Part shown: positions 41,555-50,412 of the stretch, piece after piece | Layout: each line of letters opens with the position of its first letter | How positions within the stretch are numbered: position 1 is the stretch's first letter | The notes under the pieces: generated by a model | The model's input: the letters and a program-made list of their open reading frames with translations, nothing else | What the model was told of the DNA's origin: nothing | Databases searched by the model: none | Source of the DNA: Candidatus Enterococcus ferrettii | GTDB lineage: Bacteria; Bacillota; Bacilli; Lactobacillales; Enterococcaceae | Assembly: GCF_017377655.1 (NCBI RefSeq) | Contig: NZ_JAFREL010000064.1 | Coordinates: 12,279 to 76,278, forward strand | Length of the DNA: 64,000 bases | Reading direction: 5' to 3' | Translations under genes and position numbers: made by a program

Positions 41555-42523
41555 ATGGAAAAGGGTAAAAATAATAATCGAGACTTAGTAAAAGTAGCAA
41601 CCATGTACCATAAGGAAAACATGAAGCAGTCGGACATTGCAAAGCGCTTAGGGATTTCACGATCATTGGTTTCCAAATATCTGATTGATGCAAAGAATCA
41701 AGGAATTGTGGAGATTTACATCAAAAGCGAAAGCGCTTACTCTGTTGAACTGGAGCTTCAATTGGAGCAGCTTTTCGGATTAACCAAGGCAGTGGTTCTA
41801 GATACCAGCACCCTGCGAGAAAATGAAATCGAAAAAATCATTATCCAAACAGCGATTACCGCCTATAAAAGGGACATCGCCAAAGCTGAAAAGATCGGCT
41901 TGTCATGGGGGAAAATTTTACGTCGATTTGTTGATGAATATCCTTACGAAAATCATCCGGACGCGTGTATCATTCCTTTGATTGGGGGGATGGGTTCTGA
42001 TTATGTCGATATCCATTCCAATCAATTGGCCTACGATCTAGCCAGAAAGCTGCGAGCCAAGTGCAAATTCTTATACGCCCCGGCTTTGGTGGACAATCCG
42101 CTGATTAAGGACAATTTAATTAACAATGTAGCCATCAAAGATGTACTGGAAGCCGGCAGAGATGTCGATATGGCAATTGTTGGTTTGGCTTCACCGTTTT
42201 CTGACAGCAACACTATGACCGAAATTGGGTATATCAATGAAGAAGATATTCGGATACTTGCTGATGCTCAGGTGGTTGGAGATATTAATTCCAAATTCTT
42301 TGATGCAGAAGGGAAAGAGGTTGTGTGTACGATTAACGAGAACGTCATTGGCGTTAGCTTGGAAAGTATTCGCAATATTCCTAAAGTCGCGACTATTTGT
42401 TACGAAGATACCAAGAAGGAAACGTTATATGTGGCGATGAAATCTAAGGTCTTCAACTGTGTGACCGTGACCGACGCATTAGCAGAGTATTTGATTAATC
42501 GGATACAGCAAGAAGGAAGTTAA
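41555..42523 (+). CDS. SorC-family transcriptional regulator 3
   Basis: A 322-residue SorC-family regulator with helix-turn-helix MKQSDIAKRLGISRSLVSKY and the effector domain motifs LSWGKILRRF and PLIGGMGSDYVDIHSNQL. It lies after the operon C terminator, so it is transcribed separately or by read-through. As the only regulator at this locus, it is the natural ligand-responsive repressor or activator at the operator 37690. Confidence 0.86.
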   Translation: MEKGKNNNRDLVKVATMYHKENMKQSDIAKRLGISRSLVSKYLIDAKNQGIVEIYIKSESAYSVELELQLEQLFGLTKAVVLDTSTLRENEIEKIIIQTAITAYKRDIAKAEKIGLSWGKILRRFVDEYPYENHPDACIIPLIGGMGSDYVDIHSNQLAYDLARKLRAKCKFLYAPALVDNPLIKDNLINNVAIKDVLEAGRDVDMAIVGLASPFSDSNTMTEIGYINEEDIRILADAQVVGDINSKFFDAEGKEVVCTINENVIGVSLESIRNIPKVATICYEDTKKETLYVAMKSKVFNCVTVTDALAEYLINRIQQEGS

Positions 42524-42529
42524 ATAGTA

Positions 42530-42573
42530 AAAACCTCATTATCAGCAGAAGACCGCTGTGTAATGAGGTTTTT
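42530..42573. terminator. Convergent terminator
   Basis: AAAACCTCATTA (42530-42541) pairs with TAATGAGGTTTTT (42561-42573). It serves the regulator gene on the plus strand and the phosphatase pseudogene on the minus strand. Confidence 0.85.
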
Positions 42574-42592
42574 AATTTATTATAGAAAAATT

Positions 42593-43306
42593 TTATGAGA
42601 CTAAGAGATGTTTCAATTGCAGCAGTTCATCTTCCGTGAAGGACAATTCTCGGAGGTAGTTGCCGATTGTCCCGTAGGCAGCATGAAATTTTTGATGAAA
42701 CTGCTCCATGATTTCGGGATAAGAGTGGTAAACATTCAGCAGTTGTTTATTCTGTAAAATGCGGGAATCATGCTTAATGTAGGTATAAGAAACCTGATAA
42801 TCAGCAATAATCTCTTCAATTAATACCCCTTGCAGCAATAAAATCAATTAAATAACAACGCCGGTACGGTCCTTCCCAGCACTGCAATGAATGACTAGCG
42901 GATAATGCTCTTTTTGCAGCAACAGATGAAACAGCCGGCCAATTTCTGCTCTCCCACCTTCAACATACTCCAAATAACGTTCACTCATAAAGTAAGGATC
43001 CGTTGTTTGAGTGCTTAATTCAGCCGCTCGACCACGATCCTGCTGGCCGCTGAGGTTAATGGAATAATAATGGTTTATTTCATCTTTATAAGGATTGGGT
43101 TCTCGTTCTAATTCAGCAGGTGCCCGCAAATCAATAATGGTTTGAAGATTCAGCTTTTGCATAAGCTGCTGATCAGCAGGAGTGGGACCAAAGAGCATAC
43201 TAGAACGATAAATGAACCCCTCAAGCGTTTGTTTTCCCAGAGCGGTATTGTATCCACCGACATCTCTAAAATTGACAATCTCCTCAAACTTGATTCGATT
43301 TCCCAT
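42593..43306 (-). pseudogene. Tyrosine-protein phosphatase, interrupted by an in-frame stop
   Basis: A dual-specificity/tyrosine phosphatase of the Listeria LipA type. The first part (from ATG 43306, SD AAGGGGG) has NFRDVGGY, IDLRAPAE and the complete active site HCSAGKDRTG, then reads GVVI and stops at TAA (42850-42848). The same frame continues without a break for 84 codons (LQGVLIEEIIADYQ ... FTEDELLQLKHLLVS), which is the family's C-terminal helical part. One base change would restore it. Either a recent pseudogene, a sequencing error, or a truncated but catalytic protein. Confidence 0.8.
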
Positions 43307-43359
43307 GTCATTCCCCCTTGCTGGAAGCTTACCATAGAACAATATTTGTTGAAAACGTT

Positions 43360-43434
43360 TTTACATAATATTTACAATCCTTTACTTAAACCTTACGTGG
43401 AGTTAACCATGAATTGAAATGAGTCCGCTAGAAT
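43360..43434 (+). promoter_or_regulatory. PhoP-box-like repeats and -10 of the ABC/phosphatase operon
   Basis: Five hexamers at 43360, 43371, 43381, 43392 and 43403 read TTTACA, TTTACA, TTTACT, CTTACG, TTAACC, spaced 11, 10, 11 and 11 bp, as the TTWACA-N5 tandem repeats bound by PhoP in Bacillus-type bacteria. TAGAAT at 43429-43434 is a good -10, with no -35. This implies phosphate-starvation control of the downstream genes. Confidence 0.7.
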
Positions 43435-43475
43435 AGGTGATGCTAGAAAGCAATTAATTTAAGGGGGCTATTTAA

Positions 43476-44543
43476 GTGAAAAGGTTTAAAAAAGTATTGT
43501 TTTTGAGTTTGGCAGTTGTTGCGTTGGCTGCATGCGGGTCGAATCCAGCCGCTAATATGGAGGAAAGCTCGTCAAAAGCTGAAAATTCGTCGGAATCCAC
43601 TGATCAAAAAGCGAAGTCTGATACTGGCGAGTTCACCTTATATACCTCCCAACCAGAAGAAGATGTTGCAAAGCTGGTAGAGACATTTAATGAAGAATAT
43701 CCTGACATCAAGGTAAATGTTTTTCGTTCAGGAACAGAGGAAGTTATTTCTAAAGTTTTAGCTGAAAAACAAACTGGCAAAATTCAAGCAGATGCGTTGC
43801 TGGTATCGGACAGCTTTACTTTTGAAAATCTAGCAGAGGAAGATTTATTGCAACCCTATGAATCAAAAGAGTTGGCAGAAATTCCGGAAGAGTATGTGGA
43901 TGATGAAAATTTATATACAGGAACGAAATTAATCGTAACTGGCTTAGCTGTAAATACTGACATGGTAGATGCAAATGATATTAAGGGTTTCGCTGATATG
44001 ACAGACAAACAAGTAAAAGGCCAAACCATGATTCCAAGTCCGCTGTATTCAGGAGCAGCTTCCCTGAATTTATCGATTTTGACGCAGCAGGAAAAAATCG
44101 GCTGGGACTTTTATGAGGCATTAAAAGACAATGAAGTATTTGTAGGACAAGGAAACGGAACGGTTCGTGATGCATTGATTAATGGGGAACAAGGCATCGG
44201 AATGCTGGTTGACTATATGGCTAATCGTGCGAAGCAAGACGGAGCACCAATAGAGTTTGTTTATCCAGAAGAAGGTGCACTCTATGTAACTGAACCAATC
44301 GGTATTATTAAGGATACGGCCAACGCTGCGCCTGCAGAAACGTTTGTTGATTTCGTTCTTTCAAAAGAAGGCCAGACGGCTGCTTCTAAAATGGGCTATA
44401 CTCCAGTACGCCAAGGCGTAGCTGCACCAGAAGGGTTAAAAGGAGTCGAAGATATCGACCCAATGCCTTTCGATGAAAGCAAAGTTTTGGAAAATCGAGA
44501 TGCCGATAAAGAAAAATTTGCAGAACTATTTGGTCAAAATTAA
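43476..44543 (+). CDS. ABC transporter substrate-binding lipoprotein
   Basis: A 355-residue extracellular binding protein. Signal peptide with lipobox LAAC (cysteine at residue 20), a Ser/Glu/Lys linker to about 50, then the type 2 periplasmic-binding fold FTLYTSQPEEDVAKLVETF of the iron/2-aminoethylphosphonate class. GTG start. The Pho-type promoter and the phosphoesterase at the end of the operon favour an organophosphate or phosphonate ligand over iron. No Fe-ligating tyrosine pair is evident to me, but this is not proof. Confidence 0.83.
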   Translation: MKRFKKVLFLSLAVVALAACGSNPAANMEESSSKAENSSESTDQKAKSDTGEFTLYTSQPEEDVAKLVETFNEEYPDIKVNVFRSGTEEVISKVLAEKQTGKIQADALLVSDSFTFENLAEEDLLQPYESKELAEIPEEYVDDENLYTGTKLIVTGLAVNTDMVDANDIKGFADMTDKQVKGQTMIPSPLYSGAASLNLSILTQQEKIGWDFYEALKDNEVFVGQGNGTVRDALINGEQGIGMLVDYMANRAKQDGAPIEFVYPEEGALYVTEPIGIIKDTANAAPAETFVDFVLSKEGQTAASKMGYTPVRQGVAAPEGLKGVEDIDPMPFDESKVLENRDADKEKFAELFGQN

Positions 44544-44565
44544 GGAAAGATAAGGAGTTTTTCAT

Positions 44566-46221
44566 ATGTCCAAACCTATAAAGGGATTCCATTCTCTGCT
44601 CTTTTTTCTGATAGGTTTGTGTGTATTTATTTTGCCGCTATTCACGTTGTTTAAAATGGCGTTTGAAGCTGAGGGTTCACTGAACCTTCAGAATTTCAAC
44701 GCCGTTTTTCATTCAGTCAGAACGGTCGGAGCGATCAAAAATACACTCATTATTGCTGTGGCTTCAACAATTATATCCGGTCTGTTTGGTGGAATAATGG
44801 CAGTAATCGTTGCTTATACCAACATTCAAATGAAACGGTTAATTGAAACGATGGTTATTTTACCTTACGTGATTCCAGGCTATGTAGTGACATTGTCTTG
44901 GACTTCGTTATTCTCAGCAAATGGGCCGATTAATCGTTTATTACTAGAGTTATCGCTGTCCAAGATTAATATGTATTCAATCGGCGGAATTATTTTTGTG
45001 ATGGGGCTTAGTAATGCTGCCTTGGTTTATTTGAATCTAGTAGATATTTTGCGCAAGATTCCCCGAGAGCAAGAATGGGCGTCGCTGATTTCAGGCTATT
45101 CGGTAAAAGCGACACTGAGAAATATCAATTTGCGCAGTGTGCTGTCGCCAATCATTAGTGGGATTGTTTTAGCTTTTTTGAGTTCAATAGATAATTTTGC
45201 CATTCCGGTTACGTTGGGAAGTTCCGCAGGGATTCAAGTATTAAGCACGTATATTTATGAAAAGGCAATCGGTTTTGGTCCCAACAGCTTTAATGAAGCG
45301 GCGGTGTTATCCATCATCTTAGCTAGCTTATCCTTTGTGACCTTGTTTATTCAATGGCTGTTACTGAGAAGGACAAAAAGTTTGGAGACGGCCCCGCTGA
45401 ACCATGAACCTCGTATATTATTATCAGAAGGAAAACGAAAAGCTTTGCAGTTTGGTCTGCTGTTACTACTGTTTTGTATCAATATTGTTCCGCTGATTTT
45501 TATGATGCTCTCCTCTTTCCATTCGGGATACGTGAAATCCATTTTCGATATTTCGCATATGAGTCTGAAAAACTATCGGTTTATTTTAACCGCCCCAAGT
45601 ATGTATCAGGGCTTTATTACCAGCTTTACGATCACGATTGCAGCTATCATTCTCTGTGTTCTTTTAGGCGTGTGGGTGATGCATTACAAACAGCGGGTAA
45701 ATGCTAAGGCAACATTGCCCATTGAGCTGGGAGCCTCGCTAACCTATTCAACGCCCGGAATTGTCCTAGCTTTGAGTATGATTTTTTACTGGAATCAGGT
45801 TCCAAATGTTTACGGCACGTTGAAAATCTTGCTGATTGCCTACGTAACTCGCTATGCCTTACTGCTGCTGCGGGGAAGTAATACCGCCTTTTTAGCTGTC
45901 GATAGTGAGTTGGAGGAGGCCGCATTAGTTTCTGGCTCTAGTCATTGGGAAAAATGGCGGCGAATTCTGTTGCCTATGATTAAACATCAATTGTTTGCCA
46001 GTTCATTTTTGATGTTCGTCGGAGCGTTTACCGAGCTGACTCTGTCTTCTTTACTAGCAGCAGCAGGAACAAAAACGGTTGGTTTGACTATTTTTAATTT
46101 ACAAACGAGTGGAGACAACAGCCTGGCTCAGGCCTATTCAGTAATAGTAACCTTGTTTATCTTAGTAATTTTAAGTATTCGTTCCAGTTTGGAGAAAAAA
46201 GGGAGGGTAACGAATGACTAA
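44566..46221 (+). CDS. ABC transporter permease, fused double domain
   Basis: A 551-residue membrane protein with two consecutive binding-protein-dependent permease domains (about 50-265 and 340-540), as in FbpB and PhnU/PhnV-type fusions. Each holds an EAA-type loop: REQEWASLISGYSVKATLRNI in the first, EEAALVSGSSHWEKWRRI in the second. It follows the lipoprotein gene by 22 bp and overlaps the ATPase gene by 8 bp. Confidence 0.86.
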   Translation: MSKPIKGFHSLLFFLIGLCVFILPLFTLFKMAFEAEGSLNLQNFNAVFHSVRTVGAIKNTLIIAVASTIISGLFGGIMAVIVAYTNIQMKRLIETMVILPYVIPGYVVTLSWTSLFSANGPINRLLLELSLSKINMYSIGGIIFVMGLSNAALVYLNLVDILRKIPREQEWASLISGYSVKATLRNINLRSVLSPIISGIVLAFLSSIDNFAIPVTLGSSAGIQVLSTYIYEKAIGFGPNSFNEAAVLSIILASLSFVTLFIQWLLLRRTKSLETAPLNHEPRILLSEGKRKALQFGLLLLLFCINIVPLIFMMLSSFHSGYVKSIFDISHMSLKNYRFILTAPSMYQGFITSFTITIAAIILCVLLGVWVMHYKQRVNAKATLPIELGASLTYSTPGIVLALSMIFYWNQVPNVYGTLKILLIAYVTRYALLLLRGSNTAFLAVDSELEEAALVSGSSHWEKWRRILLPMIKHQLFASSFLMFVGAFTELTLSSLLAAAGTKTVGLTIFNLQTSGDNSLAQAYSVIVTLFILVILSIRSSLEKKGRVTND

Positions 46222-47266
46222 GCTGATTGTAGAAAAATTGTCCAAAATTTATTCGACAGCTACCGCCTTAGAATCTATTGATTTAGCGATCGATCAAAAT
46301 GAATTTATCGCAATTTTAGGACCTTCAGGTTGTGGGAAGACAACGTTGTTACGTTGTATCGCTGGTTTTGTCGAGCCTACCAGTGGTTCTATTCAGTTCA
46401 ATGAGCAGGCCTTTTATCAAAATAGTCGCCAAATCCCTGTAAATGAGCGGGAACTTGGGATGGTCTTCCAACAATTTGCCCTGTGGCCACACATGAATGT
46501 GCTGCAGCATTTGTTGTATCCTCTAAACAGCAGCAAGCACAAGCAGCTGCTGTCACAAAAGGAAAAAGAAGAGCGTATTGCTGAAATTTTAACCCTAGTA
46601 GAATTAACGAACTTTAAGGAACGGTTTCCCAATGAATTATCCGGTGGACAGAAGCAGCGGGTGGCTTTAGCCAGAGCAATCGTTTCAAAGCCGCAGCTGC
46701 TGTTAATGGATGAGCCGTTAAGTGCACTAGATGCTCATCTGAAGGAAACCATGATCCGCGAAATCAAGAAAATCCATCAAGCAACCCAAGCAACGATTCT
46801 ATATGTCACACACGACCAGAAGGAAGCAATGGCTTTGGCTGATCGAATCATTGTAATGAATCAAGGGAAGATTGAACAATTTGATACGCCTTATAATCTC
46901 TATCATTATCCGGCCTCTGAATTTGTTGCTGACTTTGTCGGCAAAGCCCAGCTTATCCAAGGAAATTGGCAGGGGTCACAGTTCTATCCTGCGGGCACCG
47001 ATACTGAATTTTTCTGGACAGGCCAGGAGGTGCATCCGCATTTTAGGCAGCAGCAAACCTATCCTGTTCATCCTGAAGATTTTGTCCTCTCAGCAGATCA
47101 GGGACTAACGGTTCAAGTAATCGACAAACAATTTTTAGGACGAGAAACACAATACACCGTTCAACTGCAGCAGCAGGAAATGGTTATTTTGTCTCAAGAT
47201 GCCCAAGCAGCCGAGATTGGGGACCAAGTAAGGATCAATCGGAAAGGCTATCAACTATGCGGTTAA
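46214..47266 (+). CDS. ABC transporter ATP-binding protein
   Basis: A 350-residue ATPase of the PotA/FbpC class. Walker A GPSGCGKTT near 38, Q-loop QQFALWPH, signature LSGGQKQRVALARA, Walker B LLLMDEPLSALDAH, H-loop YVTHDQKEA, and a C-terminal TOBE-like regulatory domain (from about 245). It energises the permease encoded just upstream; its end overlaps the next gene by 10 bp. Confidence 0.88.
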   Translation: MTKLIVEKLSKIYSTATALESIDLAIDQNEFIAILGPSGCGKTTLLRCIAGFVEPTSGSIQFNEQAFYQNSRQIPVNERELGMVFQQFALWPHMNVLQHLLYPLNSSKHKQLLSQKEKEERIAEILTLVELTNFKERFPNELSGGQKQRVALARAIVSKPQLLLMDEPLSALDAHLKETMIREIKKIHQATQATILYVTHDQKEAMALADRIIVMNQGKIEQFDTPYNLYHYPASEFVADFVGKAQLIQGNWQGSQFYPAGTDTEFFWTGQEVHPHFRQQQTYPVHPEDFVLSADQGLTVQVIDKQFLGRETQYTVQLQQQEMVILSQDAQAAEIGDQVRINRKGYQLCG

Positions 47267-48150
47267 TGCATTCGGAAAAAAACTCAAGTAGTTTCCGTAT
47301 CCTTCAATTCACTGATTTACACCTGCGAACCTGGCCGCTGGACGAAGCGGATCAGCAGACTTTGCAAATGATTCAAGCGATGAGCAAGAAAGAACAGCCT
47401 GATTTGATTTTGTTTACCGGTGATATTGTTTGGAGCACTATTGCCGACGCTCCCTTGGCCATATTTCAAGAGTTTATTGATTTTTGCAATACTTTAGAAT
47501 TTCCGATTGCTCTAACTTATGGCAATCATGATTCCAATCACCCGGCTATTACGCGAGGAATGCTGCGACAAAAAGAAACGGACATCAAATCTTTGGCTGA
47601 AAAAAAGTGTTCGTTGATTGCTAATGATCGGGAGAGCTATGTATTGGAGATTTACAATTCAAACCAACTGAAGATTGAACAGCTCTTATTTATTATTGAT
47701 TCTGGTGAATATACCGACAGCCCCTACAGCCGGTATGATTGGATCCTGCCCGAGCAAATCGAATGGTTTAAAACAACAGCTCGTTACTATCATAAACATA
47801 GCGCAGTGAAGAGTGCGTATAGTTTTTTGCACATTCCTTTGCAGGAGTTTATGGAGGCTTACCAAGTAAATCGTCCGATAAATAGTGTAGTGGGCGAGTT
47901 GCGAGTCGATAGTCCGGAGATCAATACTGGTTTCTTTGCCGCATTGTTGTTTGATCCTATAACTAAAGGAGTCTTTGCGGGTCATAACCATGATAATAAT
48001 TTTCAGACGAATTATTTAGGATTAGAAGTCGTATTTGGACAAGTTTCAGGCTACGGAGCGATTAGTCAAAACAGAAGGGGCGCTCGTTTAATTATTTTGG
48101 AGGAACAGCAGCTTCAGACTTCGATTCTATATGGTGAGAATTATTTTTAA
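47257..48150 (+). CDS. Metallophosphoesterase
   Basis: A 297-residue calcineurin-like phosphoesterase. Metal-binding motifs in order: FTDLHLR (D-x-H), FTGDIVWS (GD), YGNHDSN (GNHD), LHIP (H) and GVFAGHNHDNNF (GHxH). No signal peptide, so it acts in the cytoplasm, presumably releasing phosphate from the ester brought in by the coupled ABC transporter. Similar to Dcr2/purple-acid-type phosphatases; substrate unknown. Confidence 0.84.
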   Translation: MRLMHSEKNSSSFRILQFTDLHLRTWPLDEADQQTLQMIQAMSKKEQPDLILFTGDIVWSTIADAPLAIFQEFIDFCNTLEFPIALTYGNHDSNHPAITRGMLRQKETDIKSLAEKKCSLIANDRESYVLEIYNSNQLKIEQLLFIIDSGEYTDSPYSRYDWILPEQIEWFKTTARYYHKHSAVKSAYSFLHIPLQEFMEAYQVNRPINSVVGELRVDSPEINTGFFAALLFDPITKGVFAGHNHDNNFQTNYLGLEVVFGQVSGYGAISQNRRGARLIILEEQQLQTSILYGENYF

Positions 48151-48161
48151 GACGGGATAAA

Positions 48162-48206
48162 AAAACGAAGCGAAAACCACCTATCAATGTGGTATCGCTT
48201 CGTTTA
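48162..48206. terminator. Bidirectional terminator
   Basis: AAAACGAAGCGA with inner CCAC pairs with GTGG...TCGCTTCGTTT around a short loop; A and T tracts on both sides. It ends the ABC operon and the minus-strand hydrolase gene. Confidence 0.82.
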
Positions 48207-48213
48207 ATTTATT

Positions 48214-49140
48214 TTACGGATGAGCAGCCAAGAAATTCTCGACGGTCTCTTTGTATTTAGCTGGGTCTTTCGACATGGCTTGTGCATGTCCAGCTCCGGC
48301 GACAACATATTTTTCCTTTGGTGCATCGGTGGCTGCATAGACCTCATCTAGCATATAAAATGGCACGAAGTCATCCTTGTCACCATGAATAAATAGCATG
48401 GGAGTTGTATTTTTCTTCAATTGTTTCACAGCATCTGCTTCGCCAAAGAAGTAGCCAGCGCGCACCTTGGTCACTAGACTGGTTACTGGAATCAACGGAA
48501 ATGAGGGCAGGTTAAACATTTCCTTCAACTGATAGCTTAGTTCATCCTTAGCAGAAGTATAGCCGCAATCCTCAATGATCGCTTTCACATTTTCCGGTAA
48601 TTTTTCGCCGCTAGTCATCATAACGGTGGCAGCACCCATACTAACACCATGTAAGACGATCGATTCATCTGAGTTAGTCTTCTTCAATACTTCCTGAATC
48701 CACTTCACATAATCCTTGCGTTCATCCCAACCGAAGCCGATATAGTCGCCTTCACTGGACCCGTGACCTCGAGCATCTGGCACAAGTACGTTGTAGCCTA
48801 AGCTATGGTAAAGATCGGCATACTCAGCCATGTCCTCAGCTTTGCCCATATACCCATGAGCCAAAATCGCCGTTTTCTTTTCATCGTTGTCTGCAGGTAA
48901 ATAGATCGCTGATAAGTCAAGACCATCGCCCGAAGTCAATTTCCAGGTTGTCCGATTATTCTTATCGGTAAACCAAGATTCTGCTTGGATCAGTTCTTCA
49001 GTTTTCTCACTGCTGCCATCTCCTAAAAAGCTCTTTTCAGCCGGAACGACAGCGTAATTGTAAAAATAATTACCAGCAAATACCAAGCCAATGATCAAAA
49101 CGATCACAACACCAATTAAAATTTTCATACTTTTTTTCAC
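48214..49140 (-). CDS. Membrane-anchored alpha/beta hydrolase
   Basis: A 308-residue hydrolase with an N-terminal membrane helix (MKILIGVVIVLIIGLVFAG) and an extracellular catalytic domain: LAHGYMGKAEDMAEY, nucleophile elbow HGVSMGAAT near 165, HGDKDDFVP (Asp) near 255 and GAGHAQAM (His). Typical of the YqkD-like family found in enterococci. It may act on cell-surface or extracellular esters or peptides; the substrate is not known. Confidence 0.84.
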   Translation of the reverse strand: MKKSMKILIGVVIVLIIGLVFAGNYFYNYAVVPAEKSFLGDGSSEKTEELIQAESWFTDKNNRTTWKLTSGDGLDLSAIYLPADNDEKKTAILAHGYMGKAEDMAEYADLYHSLGYNVLVPDARGHGSSEGDYIGFGWDERKDYVKWIQEVLKKTNSDESIVLHGVSMGAATVMMTSGEKLPENVKAIIEDCGYTSAKDELSYQLKEMFNLPSFPLIPVTSLVTKVRAGYFFGEADAVKQLKKNTTPMLFIHGDKDDFVPFYMLDEVYAATDAPKEKYVVAGAGHAQAMSKDPAKYKETVENFLAAHP

Positions 49141-49520
49141 AAAACTGCTCCTTATCTTTTCTTTCGTTCAAGCTTTTCAGCCTGTGTTCTTCACTTCGAT
49201 AGCTTGTCTACTTGTTAATTATACTTGAGAATAGGAGGGACTGCCAAATGCAGAATTAGAGCTGCCTCCAAAATAAGGGAAACAAATTTATCAATGGTCT
49301 TCGGATGTCTGTCATTCAACGAAACAGGCAGGCATGAAGAGAGCTTTTATCCAAATAACCTGCCAAAAGCTGGACGGGCACCTCTTGCAGTATAGTGAAT
49401 AGTTGGGCTGCTGACAAGAGGAGGTTAGTAATAGTTAAAAATAACTAATTATACGCAAATAGATCAAGGCTATTGCTGGAAAACATGCTACAATCTGTTC
49501 TGGAAAGGACGAATGTACAT
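49141..49520. other. Intergenic region with the hydrolase promoter
   Basis: 380 bp. On the minus strand TTGGCA (49247-49242) and TATAAT (49223-49218), 18 bp apart, form the hydrolase promoter. The remainder, to the ribosome site at 49502-49509, shows no credible gene or clear RNA element; short repeats of CTGCC/GGCAG and CCTCC/GGAGG are present. Confidence 0.55.
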
Positions 49521-49928
49521 ATGAAACTTACTTTGGCAATTGATCTTCTAGAAAATGAATGGAACATAATAGAACCCAATAAGCTTGTTTCACCGGAGCC
49601 GCTGATTTTTGCGACCTTCTTGATTAATAAGAAGCGGTTGACTGCTGACTCAAACAATCAACCCCAGCTGGGTCGTAACGACGAACGGGAGTTGAAGAAA
49701 ATTCTTAAGCTGCTGCGTACGAATCATCGTGAATATTTGCAGGCGCTGGATCAGGATATCCTGCTTTCAAATAATGAGCACCTTTTTCAGCAGCAGCTAT
49801 TGATGCAGGCGATGCTTAGTGAATTACGTAAGCTGGAGGCTCCCGATGAACTGAAACTGATTCGTTTGGAGCTGACAGGCAGCTGGCCCTTGTATCAAAC
49901 CGAAGAAGGATTGCTGGATTTATATTAG
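49521..49928 (+). CDS. Hypothetical protein
   Basis: A 135-residue protein; ATG 49521 lies 11 bp after GGAAAGGA. It starts KLTLAIDLLENEWNIIEPNK and has a helical, Leu/Gln/Glu-rich middle (ELKKILKLLRTNHREYLQALDQDILLSNN split over two helices). No membrane segment, signal or motif is recognised. The family is unknown to me; coding is supported by codon use and the ribosome site. Confidence 0.65.
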   Translation: MKLTLAIDLLENEWNIIEPNKLVSPEPLIFATFLINKKRLTADSNNQPQLGRNDERELKKILKLLRTNHREYLQALDQDILLSNNEHLFQQQLLMQAMLSELRKLEAPDELKLIRLELTGSWPLYQTEEGLLDLY

Positions 49929-50019
49929 CCAGCTTTTGTTTGGTCAATACCTTTCATTAACGTTTTTTGGAGATTTCTTTTACAATGAAAGAAAGAGCTA
50001 GTGAAAGGAAGGAACAAAA

Positions 50020-50322
50020 ATGGTATTAGAATATTTTGATGGACAAGAAAATTTTTTCAACGACTATAAAAAAGCCGTGAAAGAGGAAGACTTTGACGAA
50101 CAAACCGTGATTGATGATGTGATGGCGCAGCTAAGCCTGCCTGCTGAAGATGGCAGGTTAAGCTATACGCTTTCCGGCAGCAAAACAAAAAGCAGCCGTC
50201 CATCAAGCTTCCCTTTTAGAAAAGAATTAGTTGCTCGTGATCCTGAGGCAACCGTTGACACCCTCTACTTTTATGAGGGCGAACCTTACGAATTTGATTT
50301 GCAAGAAGACGAACAACCGTAG
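50020..50322 (+). CDS. Hypothetical acidic protein
   Basis: A 100-residue soluble acidic protein, no signal peptide. It begins VLEYFDGQENFFNDYKKAV and ends in an acidic tail. The middle holds LSGSKTKSSRPSSFPFRKEL, a basic Ser-rich loop. AAGGAAGG lies 10 bp before the ATG and a terminator follows at once, so it is a single-gene unit. Function not recognised. Confidence 0.65.
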   Translation: MVLEYFDGQENFFNDYKKAVKEEDFDEQTVIDDVMAQLSLPAEDGRLSYTLSGSKTKSSRPSSFPFRKELVARDPEATVDTLYFYEGEPYEFDLQEDEQP

Positions 50323-50328
50323 CATCCG

Positions 50329-50362
50329 ACAGTTTCTGTGAAAACAGAGGCTGTTTTTTTTG
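50329..50362 (+). terminator. Terminator
   Basis: ACAGTTTCTGT (50329-50339) pairs with ACAGAGGCTGT (50344-50354), then eight T. Confidence 0.83.
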
Positions 50363-50412
50363 AGTCGTTTTAGCAGACAAATTTCCAGGACTTTTATAGG
50401 CTAGGGGATGAG

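Noticed and set aside
43476..47266. Iron(III) ABC transporter
   Set aside because: Family resemblance allows it, but the PhoP-box-like promoter and coupled phosphoesterase favour a phosphate-ester or phosphonate substrate.
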